Origin: Caedibacter sp.
GTDB lineage: Bacteria > Pseudomonadota > Gammaproteobacteria > Francisellales > Francisellaceae
NCBI GenBank assembly: GCA_020629575.1
Contig: JAHDDB010000001.1
Span: 14,598 to 52,832 of the forward strand
Direction: 5' to 3'
Length of the DNA: 38,235 bases
The notes under the pieces were generated by a model. It did not search any database and was not told the DNA's origin. It saw only the letters and a program-made list of their open reading frames with translations. This document shows, in pieces, positions 1-8,633 of this stretch. The position numbers were made by a program, and so were the translations under genes. Positions within the stretch are counted from its first letter, which is position 1. Every line of letters begins with the position of its first letter.

Positions 1-60
1 TCGGAACTCGGAACTCGGAACTCGGAACTCGGAACTCGGAACTCGGAACTCGGAACTCGG
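1..60. repeat. Heptamer tandem array, unit AACTCGG
   Basis: Eight perfect tandem copies plus a partial copy of a 7-bp unit (TCGGAAC, equivalent to AACTCGG) run from the window edge and probably continue outside it. The array ends just before the stop codon of the minus-strand glycosyltransferase gene, which lies at 67-69. Read on the coding strand the unit contains no stop codon. Two further arrays with the same AACTC core and two different trailing bases occur at 8634-8675 and 13002-13057. Confidence 0.95.
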
Positions 61-66
61 ATAACA

Positions 67-885
67 TTAAAACACCCCACCCCATTTGCGCCAATACTTT
101 AACGCTGATTGAATGGCTACATTTCTTAGCTTTTTGGAATTATACGACCCCCGCCCCCATGCATGCGTTACCTGGCACTGAGGCAAATAGACATTATTAC
201 CATAACTAAGCGCGCGACGCGATAAATCTGCATCTTCCATATATAAGAAAAACTGCTCATCAAACCCTTGCAAATTTTTTAAGACATCTGTTTTAAAAAA
301 CATAAAGCATCCAGTACAAAAAGGAACTTGCTCAATAATGTCATTATATGAACGATCTCGATATTCGTAAGCATCCAAGTAGTCCTGAAAATATCTGCGT
401 AAAATATTTGGCGCGAAACGTCTTAAGTACAAGTGAAAAAGCTTGGGGTTACGCTTACATAAATGATGGCGCTGCCCATCTTTGCCATATACAGCGGGTG
501 TAATTAAGCCCACATCATCATATGAGATCATATATTCCAAGGCATGCAAAAGTGCATCCTCCTTAATGACAATATCGGCATTGCAAATCAAATGATATTG
601 ACCATCTGAATGCGGTAAACTCAAATTATGCGCCGCACCATAACCAATATTGTTAGTTGTTTTGATATAGCAATGCGCCAAACCTAACTCCCCTGTCAAA
701 CTTGACAACAGCTCTTTAGATTCAGGGTTTGTAGAGTTTTCAATAAATACCAGCGAAGTAGTCAATGGGTATTTCTTATTAGCAAATTCAACCGCTTTTT
801 TATATGAGTTAAGGAGATTGACCAAATCCTCCTCCTTTTCCTCATATAATACTACTGAAGTTACTAATTTTATTGCCTGTGACAC
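67..885 (-). CDS. GT2 family glycosyltransferase, rhamnosyltransferase-like
   Basis: A 272-residue GT-A-fold glycosyltransferase. Seen: an N-terminal nucleotide-sugar-binding Rossmann part (LVTSVVLYEE), a donor-site motif ICNADIVI at about residue 100 where the family carries NAD/NPD rather than DXD, and the acceptor-side ED motif MEDADLSRR with HAWGRGSYNS after it. This layout is typical of WbbL/RfbF-like rhamnosyltransferases, which fits dTDP-rhamnose synthesis upstream, but the sugar specificity is inferred. Translation appears to begin at a GTG (883-885) preceded by GGAA about ten bases upstream. It is the last gene of the polysaccharide operon within the window, separated from the previous gene by about 150 bases, and its 3' end abuts the heptamer array. 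Confidence 0.85.
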   Translation of the reverse strand: MSQAIKLVTSVVLYEEKEEDLVNLLNSYKKAVEFANKKYPLTTSLVFIENSTNPESKELLSSLTGELGLAHCYIKTTNNIGYGAAHNLSLPHSDGQYHLICNADIVIKEDALLHALEYMISYDDVGLITPAVYGKDGQRHHLCKRNPKLFHLYLRRFAPNILRRYFQDYLDAYEYRDRSYNDIIEQVPFCTGCFMFFKTDVLKNLQGFDEQFFLYMEDADLSRRALSYGNNVYLPQCQVTHAWGRGSYNSKKLRNVAIQSALKYWRKWGGVF

Positions 886-1035
886 TTAATAATTTCCAAA
901 AAAACTTTTTCCAATCTAATTCGCTGTATATCTTACACTGGTTTTATCTCAATAAACACAAGAAATATAATTAGTAAAACTCACGAATTGAATAGAATTA
1001 AGAACCATCGCCATTCAATCGATAAAACCTCACCT

Positions 1036-2205
1036 TTATCTAAATTTATTTATCACTCTCATCATAAAAGCATTTTTCTTAATCCTTTCTTTAATCCTTG
1101 TAATTATCTTTTCTCTAGCACTATGAGGTCTTAAATTTACAGCAATCTCATACCATTTAAAGAAAAATGTTATATTTCTTCCAAGTTTTTTTTGACAAAA
1201 GCTTGGCGCTTTGCAAATTTGTTGCAAAGCTAATAAAAATTCCTCTGATGCGCTTTGCCAATCATGCCATTTACTCGATGTGATAGATGCGTTAGCTTTT
1301 AACCTAGCTAACTCTTCTTTATTTACTACTAAATTATTTAATAAACTAACTACTTGCTCCTCATCGTCTTTTTCTACAATATAAGAATTATAACCATTGA
1401 TCATATATTCATCACACCCTGTAACTTTATAGACAATTGCTGTTCCACCACAATGAAAGATTTCTAAGGGCGGCCCAAACATCCCCTCAACATAGCTTAA
1501 TTTAACAAGAACATCACATTGCTCATAAATACGTGGTGTTTCATGCATTGGAACTTTGGAGAACACTTTGTCAGCCATCTCATGGGAATTACATCTGCTT
1601 GAGGTAAGCAACCACACTTCATCAGCCTGTGAGTTTCTTGCCAGAGCTAATGCCTTCTCGGTGTTTTTAAATGGCACTCCTAGAGGCCCTTCAACTAAAA
1701 CTCTAAATTTTTCATCTTTTTTCGAAGATTTACTATAATAAATATCTTTTCTAATACCATTTCTTACTAATTTCACATCTAACAAATAATTCTCTTGTAA
1801 GAAATTTTTTATCCAAGTGGCCTCTGTTATAATGGATAGCCCAAACATATAAGTAGAATCGACAAGCTGCCTAAGTTCAACATCGTCCTCCGGGTAAAAC
1901 TTTGACTCAATAGACTGAACAAAATAACAATATTGCTTAGCATTAATCCTATGCATTTCATAAACTGTACGCCACCATGTAGCTATTAAGACGTCAAACT
2001 CACTACTTAAACATTCTGAATATGTTCTCCACGTCAATTCTTTTGCTTCAGGGTGCCATTGTAGATCTAACTGAGGGTTAACTTTATGCTCTGTTATCAA
2101 TGTAACGTTGATATCTTTCTTACGATTCATACGTATTGCATGCTCGAAAATCACATAGGTTCCACCACTAATTTTTTCGGAACCAACCAAAAATGCTATC
2201 TCCAT
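1036..2205 (-). CDS. GT4-like (GT-B fold) glycosyltransferase
   Basis: A 389-residue retaining glycosyltransferase of the GT4 type. The N-terminus has the open Rossmann pattern MEIAFLVGSEKISGGTYVIF. The C-terminal nucleotide-sugar domain carries the EX7E-like motif EGMFGPPLE and the downstream stretch GGTAIVYKVTGCDEYM with NGYNSYIVE, which in this family holds the donor. The start is well supported: ATG at 2203-2205 lies just after the TGA of the upstream HAD gene, and the purine-rich GGGGAGGAG inside that gene's last codons serves as ribosome binding site, so the two are probably translationally coupled. Donor and acceptor sugars cannot be read from sequence. The C-terminal 50 residues are basic and may contact the membrane. 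Confidence 0.88.
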   Translation of the reverse strand: MEIAFLVGSEKISGGTYVIFEHAIRMNRKKDINVTLITEHKVNPQLDLQWHPEAKELTWRTYSECLSSEFDVLIATWWRTVYEMHRINAKQYCYFVQSIESKFYPEDDVELRQLVDSTYMFGLSIITEATWIKNFLQENYLLDVKLVRNGIRKDIYYSKSSKKDEKFRVLVEGPLGVPFKNTEKALALARNSQADEVWLLTSSRCNSHEMADKVFSKVPMHETPRIYEQCDVLVKLSYVEGMFGPPLEIFHCGGTAIVYKVTGCDEYMINGYNSYIVEKDDEEQVVSLLNNLVVNKEELARLKANASITSSKWHDWQSASEEFLLALQQICKAPSFCQKKLGRNITFFFKWYEIAVNLRPHSAREKIITRIKERIKKNAFMMRVINKFR

Positions 2206-2208
2206 AAC

Positions 2209-4152
2209 TCATCTCCTCCCCTTAACGATTCTATAAGCTTTATAAATTGGTACCAACCAACTAAGTCCACTGGTAATTAACTTATGTGCAGGCCAAAATA
2301 CTGACAAGTAATTACGAGGAGAGCAGATAAAAATCTTTACATTTTTCCATTTACTATTACTCTCCGTTTTAAATTGTGTAACCTGATGAACGCCAAAACT
2401 TTCAACATGGCTTAATTCATCATAAATATAAAGATGGTGTTTATCTGGAGACAGAATAAAGGCTCTATACTCACGATCTATGTAATTTTCTATTTCACCC
2501 CTAGCAAATCCTGAGTTTACAGCTATAGTAGCAAAACATTTAACATAACTATAGATTTGCTGCTGGTACCTTTTAAGCTGCTTTTCATATAACGCATTCT
2601 CATAACTATTCTCTGATATTTCAGGCTCACCTAGCTTAGTGTAATATTGGGTGCTACCGTGTGGAGCTGCTAATATTACCTCATAAATAGAAGTACACTC
2701 ATCATAGAAACCTCTACAGGCTACATTATTATTTAGCTGATCAAATAAAATCCCGTATTTATGATTACTTTCTGATACACATGACAAAAAATTTAGCCCA
2801 AGATAAAACCCTGTAAAAACATGTTCATCAAATATTTCAACTAGATTATCTTGAATTGACCCCTTCCAGCCAACATCAACTATATAAACGTTACTGCCAT
2901 CATAGTTGAAACTCTTCCAATACTGCTGAATTGCATCCCTTTGCGTCAATCTATTTACTTCATAAAATTCTTTAAATTGATCTAAATCTCGAAGTTTGAA
3001 ATAGACCTCAGACGAATTAAAGCCTTGTATTTTCTCTTCAACGTCACACTCAAGTTCAGTCGCTATACAACTCATTTGCTTTTCTGAAAAATTTAAATTT
3101 AACATAAATTCTTTAGGTGATATATCTATGTATTGTCTAAAAAGACGTGAAAAGTCCTCTTTTGGAAGACTTTTAAGAGATGGTAGAAAAGTTGCTCTAC
3201 GTGACACATAAAAATAGTGACTAGTAATTTTATTACCAATCATTAAACAATAATCGTCAAATAGACGCTTTAAAAACCACCCTTCTCGAGCCATGAAAAA
3301 AACAGTATTTACTCCATTTTTAACCAATCGAGCATGGAGTTTCTGAATAAATAAGTACAAAGAAAGCCCTAATGCTCGATAATCCACATCAGCTCTATGC
3401 AGATACATATTATCAAAAGATTTAGCCATAGATGTAAATGTTCTATAATTGAAAAAATTTTTATAATATGCATGAGCATCTTGAGAGCTTAATAATATAG
3501 CATTCAAACCCTTCTCTTTAGCGTTCACATAATCTGAATGCTTATTATCACCATACATTGTAACTAAGCTTAAATCCGAGAGTCTAAGCAGTGTTTTCAA
3601 CTTATCATACATTCTACCTGAGCGTTTTGACGCCATAAGTTCAGCAGATATAAAAACATCATCAAACAAAGATTCAATTTGGTGATATTCTAATAGCGAT
3701 TGAAACATCTCTTTACTAAAATAAAAGTCCGAAACCACATACACTTTAACTCCATTTTGACGCTTGCTTTTTATATACTCAAGGCTCTTATAGTTTAAAA
3801 ATTGAACCTCCCTCTCCAAATCAAGCTCTATTTTAATAGACACTTCACGAAACTCTGGAAATGTCATAGAGATTCCATCAATTAAAGCATACAACTTTTT
3901 AATCATGTCATCATATCTAAACTCTAATTCATTATCCTTTTGTAAGCTCTCTTGACAAAGTTGCGCCTCAATGTTATACCGCATATCATATAGCAATCCT
4001 CTCTCTTGAATCCCCAACTCAGATTCCAACCTTCCAGCCCATAATTTTTTCACATGCTCCGGAGGAACACTTCTGTGGACTATGGTATCAAAAAAATCTG
4101 AGAACAAAAGTTCTTCTTTTTCATTATTACCTATTAAATTATTTAATTTCAT
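2209..4152 (-). CDS. Large HAD-superfamily protein of polysaccharide clusters (COG5610-like)
   Basis: A 647-residue protein. Residues 1 to about 230 form a HAD-type phosphatase domain: motif I is FSDFFDTIV (D19, D22, T23, the DxxDT variant seen in this family), motif II is the serine in VVSDFYFSKEM, and the acidic motif is MYGDNKHSD. The remaining 400 residues hold no domain I can name with certainty; they include FFMAREGWFLKRLFDDY and YIVDVGWKGSIQDNL, which recur in large HAD proteins encoded in O-antigen and capsule clusters. Its substrate is unknown; a phosphosugar or modified glycan end is possible. It is 3 bases from the downstream GT4 gene and 48 bases from the upstream gene, with a GAGAG ribosome site before the ATG. 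Confidence 0.8.
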   Translation of the reverse strand: MKLNNLIGNNEKEELLFSDFFDTIVHRSVPPEHVKKLWAGRLESELGIQERGLLYDMRYNIEAQLCQESLQKDNELEFRYDDMIKKLYALIDGISMTFPEFREVSIKIELDLEREVQFLNYKSLEYIKSKRQNGVKVYVVSDFYFSKEMFQSLLEYHQIESLFDDVFISAELMASKRSGRMYDKLKTLLRLSDLSLVTMYGDNKHSDYVNAKEKGLNAILLSSQDAHAYYKNFFNYRTFTSMAKSFDNMYLHRADVDYRALGLSLYLFIQKLHARLVKNGVNTVFFMAREGWFLKRLFDDYCLMIGNKITSHYFYVSRRATFLPSLKSLPKEDFSRLFRQYIDISPKEFMLNLNFSEKQMSCIATELECDVEEKIQGFNSSEVYFKLRDLDQFKEFYEVNRLTQRDAIQQYWKSFNYDGSNVYIVDVGWKGSIQDNLVEIFDEHVFTGFYLGLNFLSCVSESNHKYGILFDQLNNNVACRGFYDECTSIYEVILAAPHGSTQYYTKLGEPEISENSYENALYEKQLKRYQQQIYSYVKCFATIAVNSGFARGEIENYIDREYRAFILSPDKHHLYIYDELSHVESFGVHQVTQFKTESNSKWKNVKIFICSPRNYLSVFWPAHKLITSGLSWLVPIYKAYRIVKGRR

Positions 4153-4200
4153 GCTCTCTCATAGCCATCAGTTTCGGTTTGCTTATCAATAATATTCAGC

Positions 4201-5616
4201 TTAATCATTCTTTAACTTTCCATCTTGAACTTGAGTAGACTGCTTCAACTCTCTAATTAACTCATCACGCGCATCTATCATCTGCTCCATTGCCTTGATT
4301 GATTCATCACGCGCATCTATCATCTGCTCCATTGCCTTGATTGATTTATCACGCGCATCTATCATCTGCTCCATTGCTTTGATTGACTCATCGCGCGTGT
4401 CTATCATCTGCTCCATTACCTTAATTGACTCATCACGTGTTTCTATCATTTTTCCCATTATCTTGAAATACAGATTTGGATCAACAGAAACAACTCGTTC
4501 ATTTTGAAACCTTAGTATATTTAATATCTTATTGCATAGCTCAATAGGTGTTCTGCACCCATACTCTATTAAACATGGATCTACCGTATACATTCGATCA
4601 TTAAGCAGATACCACAAAACAATCTCTTCAACGGAAAGTATCTTTTCATTATTATACCCATACAATACCGATCTAATTAGGCCTCCCAGCATATCTTCTC
4701 TCTCTAAAACCCTAAAGTAACCACTTTTAGCTAACCGTTCTCTTCCTAATAAGATTAAAGGCTTTCTATGATAAAGAGCCACAAATGCAAGTGTTGAACT
4801 AATCGTAATCACAACATCAACAATTTTTATCAAATCATAAACAACAATGTTAGCATCTAAGTACAAATAATCATGCTTTGCAGCCAGCAATTTAAGTTGA
4901 TGCTTCTCCTCTCTTGTGCAATTTGGGTGTGGTTTAATAATAAGGAGAATATTTTCATCTCCTACAACATTATCAGCCACAGCCACTACTGCCTCATATG
5001 AGGATCGGAAAATAGGCGACACCTCTCTTTGCTGCTCACAACTATTCGGCTCTGTTAAACCAGCAGCCTCATCCCATACACCTAAGTACAAAATTTTCTT
5101 TCTAACATCATGAGCTAACATCTGAATTTCATCATTATTCGCTAGTTGATTATCATACCTTGGAATAATGTAGTTTTCCAAATACTTTAAGTCCAAACGA
5201 CTCGGAAAATCAATGTTTGATAATTTGCACTCAGACAACACCTCGCTTCCATATAAGCTTTCATCAATAGAATACAAATTCCTTATTGCACTATATTCAG
5301 CAACTAAAAACGGTATACGTTCGTTTTTAAAATATTGTGCGAGCACAGAATATATGCCGTGCATACCATTCCATAGTATGAAGAAACTATTTGGAAATAA
5401 AATATCCCATATTTTAGGGATTGCATACACTTCATCGACAGTTGGAAGTCTCTTTATATCAATTAAATCAAAGCTACATTTACATAACCGAAAGGCCTGA
5501 TGGTGCACCCCAAATGCAACAGCACATAGAGACACTTCATGAGAAGCATCCGACAAACTTTGTAGAAAGTCACCAAATCCTTCCCCCAAATAACCAATAA
5601 AAACTATTTGATGCAT
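4201..5616 (-). CDS. GT-B-like surface polysaccharide protein with repeated coiled-coil tail
   Basis: About 471 residues. The central part (IIKPHPNCTREEKHQLK, then VVITISSTLAFVALYHRKPLI) has the KPHP and ISST patterns of capsule-synthesis and CDP-glycerol-transferase-like GT-B proteins, so a glycosyl- or polyol-phosphate transfer role is likely but unproven. The last 82 residues are a charged helix built from five 14-residue repeats of the type MIDARDESIKAMEQ, a probable coiled coil for oligomerisation or membrane-complex assembly. I place the start at the ATG that overlaps the upstream stop as TGATG (5614-5618). An in-frame ATG five codons earlier (5631) is possible. Neither has a clear ribosome site, which fits translational coupling to the fusion gene upstream. 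Confidence 0.75.
   Translation of the reverse strand: MHQIVFIGYLGEGFGDFLQSLSDASHEVSLCAVAFGVHHQAFRLCKCSFDLIDIKRLPTVDEVYAIPKIWDILFPNSFFILWNGMHGIYSVLAQYFKNERIPFLVAEYSAIRNLYSIDESLYGSEVLSECKLSNIDFPSRLDLKYLENYIIPRYDNQLANNDEIQMLAHDVRKKILYLGVWDEAAGLTEPNSCEQQREVSPIFRSSYEAVVAVADNVVGDENILLIIKPHPNCTREEKHQLKLLAAKHDYLYLDANIVVYDLIKIVDVVITISSTLAFVALYHRKPLILLGRERLAKSGYFRVLEREDMLGGLIRSVLYGYNNEKILSVEEIVLWYLLNDRMYTVDPCLIEYGCRTPIELCNKILNILRFQNERVVSVDPNLYFKIMGKMIETRDESIKVMEQMIDTRDESIKAMEQMIDARDKSIKAMEQMIDARDESIKAMEQMIDARDELIRELKQSTQVQDGKLKND
4240..4449 (-). repeat. 42-bp coding tandem repeat, five copies
   Basis: Five 42-bp units encode 14-residue repeats (consensus MIDARDESIKAMEQ) at the C-terminus of the GT-B-like protein. 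The central copies are nearly identical at DNA level, including synonymous sites, so they look recently expanded, and copy number may vary between strains. Fourteen residues do not fill an exact heptad or hendecad pattern without checking, but the acidic/basic alternation fits a long helix. Confidence 0.92.
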
Positions 5617-6917
5617 CAGAAAAAACCACATTTTTCAATAATTTGATCTGTAGTTGCCATATTAGCTATCTCAAAAACAATTTTCCTTTCAGTTGATATC
5701 GTTTCAAATGCCATTGATAAAACTTGCTTTTCATATTGTTTTGGAATTACAACAATACCATCATTATCAGCAAATATTAAATCATCCACAAAAACAGTGA
5801 CTCCAAATAAGCTAATCGGCTTATTAAAAGACTCCATCGTGGCTCGCTTTCTTACATCTTTACACTTATACCCCATTGAAAAAACAGGAAAGTCCAAATC
5901 AGCAACATCCTTAGAGTCTCGAGTTTTCCCACCAATTATTGCACCAACAGCACCCGATCTAATTGCTAAATTTGCATTCATCTCTCCAAAATAAGCATAC
6001 TCAGGGCAGGCATTTTCGACAACGATAATATCATTTGTAATGATTGTTTCATATGACTTCAAGGCATCGTATATCCCCTGGTAGGCTTCTCCAGGATTTA
6101 GAGGACGTAATTTTAGTGTCTTAGCTCGCCCCAATAACTTTTTGCACGGCAAATTTAAGGTAAGTTCAGTTATTGTAGAATGCTCAATGCCCAGATCATC
6201 CAAAATATCTGATAGCATTGCACTCGTTAATTTACTTGATAAGTTTTTGAAAAGGCTTCGCTCACTCTCTCTTATCCCTGCCGCAATATAATTGGCCAAA
6301 TCAAAATCCTGCGTATAATTAACATCTATTGCTTCAATAGGCAATGCCTTTAAAAGATAAGGTTTCTCACCAACTCGTTGTTTTAGATGAGCAGCTTCTT
6401 TTTTTATCATATAAAGGCCCATAGTTTCGATAACACTCTCTGGTAAATCTACGCTATTAGGTATTCTCCCTTTTTCTGTTAAATAAGCAGGCTGCCCATT
6501 TTGCCAAATATATTGTTTTTCACAGCGCACTAAAACAGCTGAGTCATAACAATCATTCTCCTTAAGAACCTTTACACCATTAGTTATAGTCTCATCACTA
6601 ATAAATGGACTGGTGCACAACATCTGTATATATATATCAGCATTAACTTGCTTGACCTCATTAAAAAAAAGTTCATGTCCATCTGTTTTATTGGAAGCTA
6701 AACTTTTATCTCTCTTCATTAGCTTACAATTACGATCTTGTGCCATATCAAGTATAACATCAGAATCAGAGTCCAAATAAACTTCATCAATAACTTCACA
6801 CGCTAACAGCTTATCCAACGCATGTAAGAATAGCGGCTTACCATCAAGCAACCGAATATTTTTGTTTTCAAATCTTTCACTATTGCCTTTGACTGGCAGA
6901 AATGCAACCACCTTCAT
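5616..6917 (-). CDS. Fusion of a NeuA/KdsB-like cytidylyltransferase with an RraA-like (pyruvate aldolase fold) domain
   Basis: A 433-residue two-domain protein. Residues 1 to about 225 resemble CMP-sugar synthetases: VAFLPVKGNSERFENKN is the nucleotide-binding start, followed by ADIYIQMLCTSPF and IDVNYTQDFDLA. Residues from about 235 to the end match the RraA / HMG aldolase family: SDILDDLGI, the loop GEMNANLAIRSGAVGAIIGG followed by KTRD, and the terminal DNDGIVVIPKQ. Known RraA-fold enzymes include divalent-metal pyruvate aldolases, so the protein could make a ulosonic-acid-type sugar and activate it with CMP; this is inference. No NeuB-like synthase is visible in the window. The ATG at 6915-6917 has an ideal AAGGAG site inside the end of wzt; a TTG two codons earlier is less likely. 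Confidence 0.82.
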   Translation of the reverse strand: MKVVAFLPVKGNSERFENKNIRLLDGKPLFLHALDKLLACEVIDEVYLDSDSDVILDMAQDRNCKLMKRDKSLASNKTDGHELFFNEVKQVNADIYIQMLCTSPFISDETITNGVKVLKENDCYDSAVLVRCEKQYIWQNGQPAYLTEKGRIPNSVDLPESVIETMGLYMIKKEAAHLKQRVGEKPYLLKALPIEAIDVNYTQDFDLANYIAAGIRESERSLFKNLSSKLTSAMLSDILDDLGIEHSTITELTLNLPCKKLLGRAKTLKLRPLNPGEAYQGIYDALKSYETIITNDIIVVENACPEYAYFGEMNANLAIRSGAVGAIIGGKTRDSKDVADLDFPVFSMGYKCKDVRKRATMESFNKPISLFGVTVFVDDLIFADNDGIVVIPKQYEKQVLSMAFETISTERKIVFEIANMATTDQIIEKCGFF

Positions 6918-6919
6918 TT

Positions 6920-8284
6920 TCAACTCCTTTTTTCCTTAAAAATTTCAATATTTGAAGGGGCATATACCAGCCCTTCAGACATATGCCGCTTTGATTGAAA
7001 AACAATTTTTTCACAACGCCAACGTTGGTCAATATCTATTTTTTTACTACGAAAAGATGACAAACCAACATAAAAATAATATTCTCCAGGCACAACGTTT
7101 GCATCAAACTTAATTATCAACTCATATTTACCTTCACTCAACTCAAAATATTCATTTTTGCCAGAAAGACTACTGTCACCCCAAACAACTACGCCCTTAA
7201 TATTCTTTAGAGAATAACCAATAACCAAATTTTGCAACTGTTTTTTTGAATTAATTTTGAGCTTAATTTCTGTGCTTACCCCAGATAACAAATGACTTGA
7301 ATCGCCTTGCATAAATGACACACTCTCAATCAAAGCATCATGGGTTCCAAACCTGTGCTCACTCCCATCTTCCTTTAAGGGGGATACATTATAAACTTTA
7401 TCAGAATTACGAACTAAGGTTTCATATTCAAAAACCACCTCCTCTGTATTGTAAGAATCGAGCAAGGCCTCTCCTGAATGTACTAAAATAGCCCTATTAC
7501 AATATCTAACTGTCTCTTGCATTGAGTGTGTCACAAATAAGATTGTTCTTCCCATTGTTTGAAATTCTTTAAATTTCATAAAGCACTTATACTGAAAAGC
7601 AAAATCACCTACCGACAGAGCCTCATCCACAATCAAAATATCAGGGTCAACATTAATCGCAACTGAAAATGCTAAACGCGCAAACATTCCACTTGAATAG
7701 CCTCTAACCGGTTGGTGAATATGCTCACCAATATCAGCAAAAGAGACAATTGATTCAAGTTTTTGATCAATCTCCTCTTTGCTATAACCCCTAATTGAGC
7801 CGTTAAGATAAATATTTTCAATACCCGTCATCTCCATATTAAAGCCGGCGCCCAGCTCTAATAATGAGGCAATTTTACCCTTGACTTCAACTGTGCCGCT
7901 AGTCGGTGTTAAAACACCAGTAATAATTTTGAGCAAAGTCGATTTTCCCGCACCATTTTTACCAATAATACCGACCGTTTCACCTTTTTTAATCTCAAAA
8001 GACACATCATTTAATGCATAAAAATCTTTATGATACTTTTTGCGTAGTGGATGCAATGCCTCTTTAAAACGATCCTTTGGATTGCTGTACATAGGATAGA
8101 CTTTGGTAAGGTTGCTACATTTGATTGCAACCTCTGAGTTGGGTGTTAGGACTTCGGAGCTAGGTGTTATGTGCTCAGGATTAAAAACTATGTGTTCGGA
8201 GTTAGGAGTTATGTACTTAGAGCCAGGTATTATGTGTCCTGAGTTCGGAGCGGTTTTGTCTTTGCCTTTCATTTCAGTACTCAT
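6920..8284 (-). CDS. wzt: ABC transporter ATPase Wzt for O-polysaccharide export, with carbohydrate-binding C-terminus
   Basis: A 454-residue ATPase that powers export of an undecaprenyl-linked glycan with the permease Wzm. Walker A is GIIGKNGAGKST (about residues 105-116), the signature is YSSGMFARLAF and Walker B is DILIVDEALSVGD. After about residue 300 a beta-rich domain of the Wzt C-terminal type follows, which in this family recognises the glycan's terminal modification. Unusually, residues 13 to 54 are a sixfold 7-residue repeat (PNSEHIT-like) encoded by a decayed heptamer array. Normal Wzt proteins start near the segment EVAIKCSNLTKVY. The present start overlaps the four-helix-bundle gene as ATGA (8281-8284), so the ancestral start seems to have been replaced. 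I see no usable internal start before the ATPase core. Confidence 0.93.
   Translation of the reverse strand: MSTEMKGKDKTAPNSGHIIPGSKYITPNSEHIVFNPEHITPSSEVLTPNSEVAIKCSNLTKVYPMYSNPKDRFKEALHPLRKKYHKDFYALNDVSFEIKKGETVGIIGKNGAGKSTLLKIITGVLTPTSGTVEVKGKIASLLELGAGFNMEMTGIENIYLNGSIRGYSKEEIDQKLESIVSFADIGEHIHQPVRGYSSGMFARLAFSVAINVDPDILIVDEALSVGDFAFQYKCFMKFKEFQTMGRTILFVTHSMQETVRYCNRAILVHSGEALLDSYNTEEVVFEYETLVRNSDKVYNVSPLKEDGSEHRFGTHDALIESVSFMQGDSSHLLSGVSTEIKLKINSKKQLQNLVIGYSLKNIKGVVVWGDSSLSGKNEYFELSEGKYELIIKFDANVVPGEYYFYVGLSSFRSKKIDIDQRWRCEKIVFQSKRHMSEGLVYAPSNIEIFKEKRS
8123..8248 (-). repeat. Decayed heptamer array inside the 5' end of wzt (six 21-bp units)
   Basis: Read on the minus strand the segment splits into 7-bp units such as CCGAACT, CATAACT, CCTAACT and CCGAACA, about 18 in total, with consensus CNNAACT. 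Three heptamers equal 21 bp, so the array translates as a 7-residue repeat: PNSGHII, PGSKYIT, PNSEHIV, FNPEHIT, PSSEVLT, PNSEVAI. The AACT core is on the minus strand here, opposite to the array at 8634-8675, so the two flank the four-helix-bundle gene in inverted orientation. Point changes have removed the in-frame stops that a perfect array of this type would tend to contain. Confidence 0.85.
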
Positions 8285-8628
8285 GATTTCCCCATTAAGT
8301 ATTGCTGCAATTTAGTAAGCATCGCTAATAATTGATCGCTTTGTGCTAACCAAAATCGTGCGGTTTCCTCTTGTATATACCCTATTTCCTGCGCGATGTA
8401 TGTTTGTGTAGCAAACTCAGCCGCAGAACCTTTTGCAATATCTAGAAAGCGCACTTGATCCTTCACTGAATTCTTTTCCATACCTTCAGCAATATTACTC
8501 GGTATAGATAAACCTGATCGTGTAATCTGATCTTTAAATCCATAGTCCCTACAGTCTGCAAATATTTTGTATACATTTACACTCAGCTCTTTAGCCAAAT
8601 TCCATACTTCTAACTTTTCACACTTCAT
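8281..8628 (-). CDS. Four-helix-bundle protein (23S rRNA intervening-sequence protein / S23 family)
   Basis: A 115-residue all-helical protein. The hallmark sequence SGLSIPSNIAEGMEKNS in the middle, with WNLAKELSVNVYKIF before it and FLDIAKGSAAEFATQTYIA after it, identifies the TIGR02436-type four-helix bundle. Family members were first seen in 23S rRNA intervening sequences. The accessory protein Avd of diversity-generating retroelements has the same fold. No rRNA and no reverse transcriptase are in this window, so neither role applies directly. It interrupts the usual adjacency of wzm and wzt, its stop overlaps the wzt start (ATGA), and it is flanked by heptamer arrays on both sides, so it looks like an inserted cassette. 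No strong ribosome site precedes the ATG at 8628. Confidence 0.92.
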   Translation of the reverse strand: MKCEKLEVWNLAKELSVNVYKIFADCRDYGFKDQITRSGLSIPSNIAEGMEKNSVKDQVRFLDIAKGSAAEFATQTYIAQEIGYIQEETARFWLAQSDQLLAMLTKLQQYLMGKS

Positions 8629-8633
8629 AAGCC

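Noticed and set aside
1-60. Heptamer arrays considered as CRISPR
   Set aside because: The units are 7 bp and contiguous with no spacers, and there are no cas genes in the window.
4240-4449. 42-bp repeats considered as an intergenic or CRISPR-like array
   Set aside because: They are in frame, multiples of three and contiguous with a convincing protein, so they are coding repeats.
8281-8628. Part of a diversity-generating retroelement (Avd)
   Set aside because: No reverse transcriptase, template repeat or variable repeat is visible in the window; only the fold is shared.
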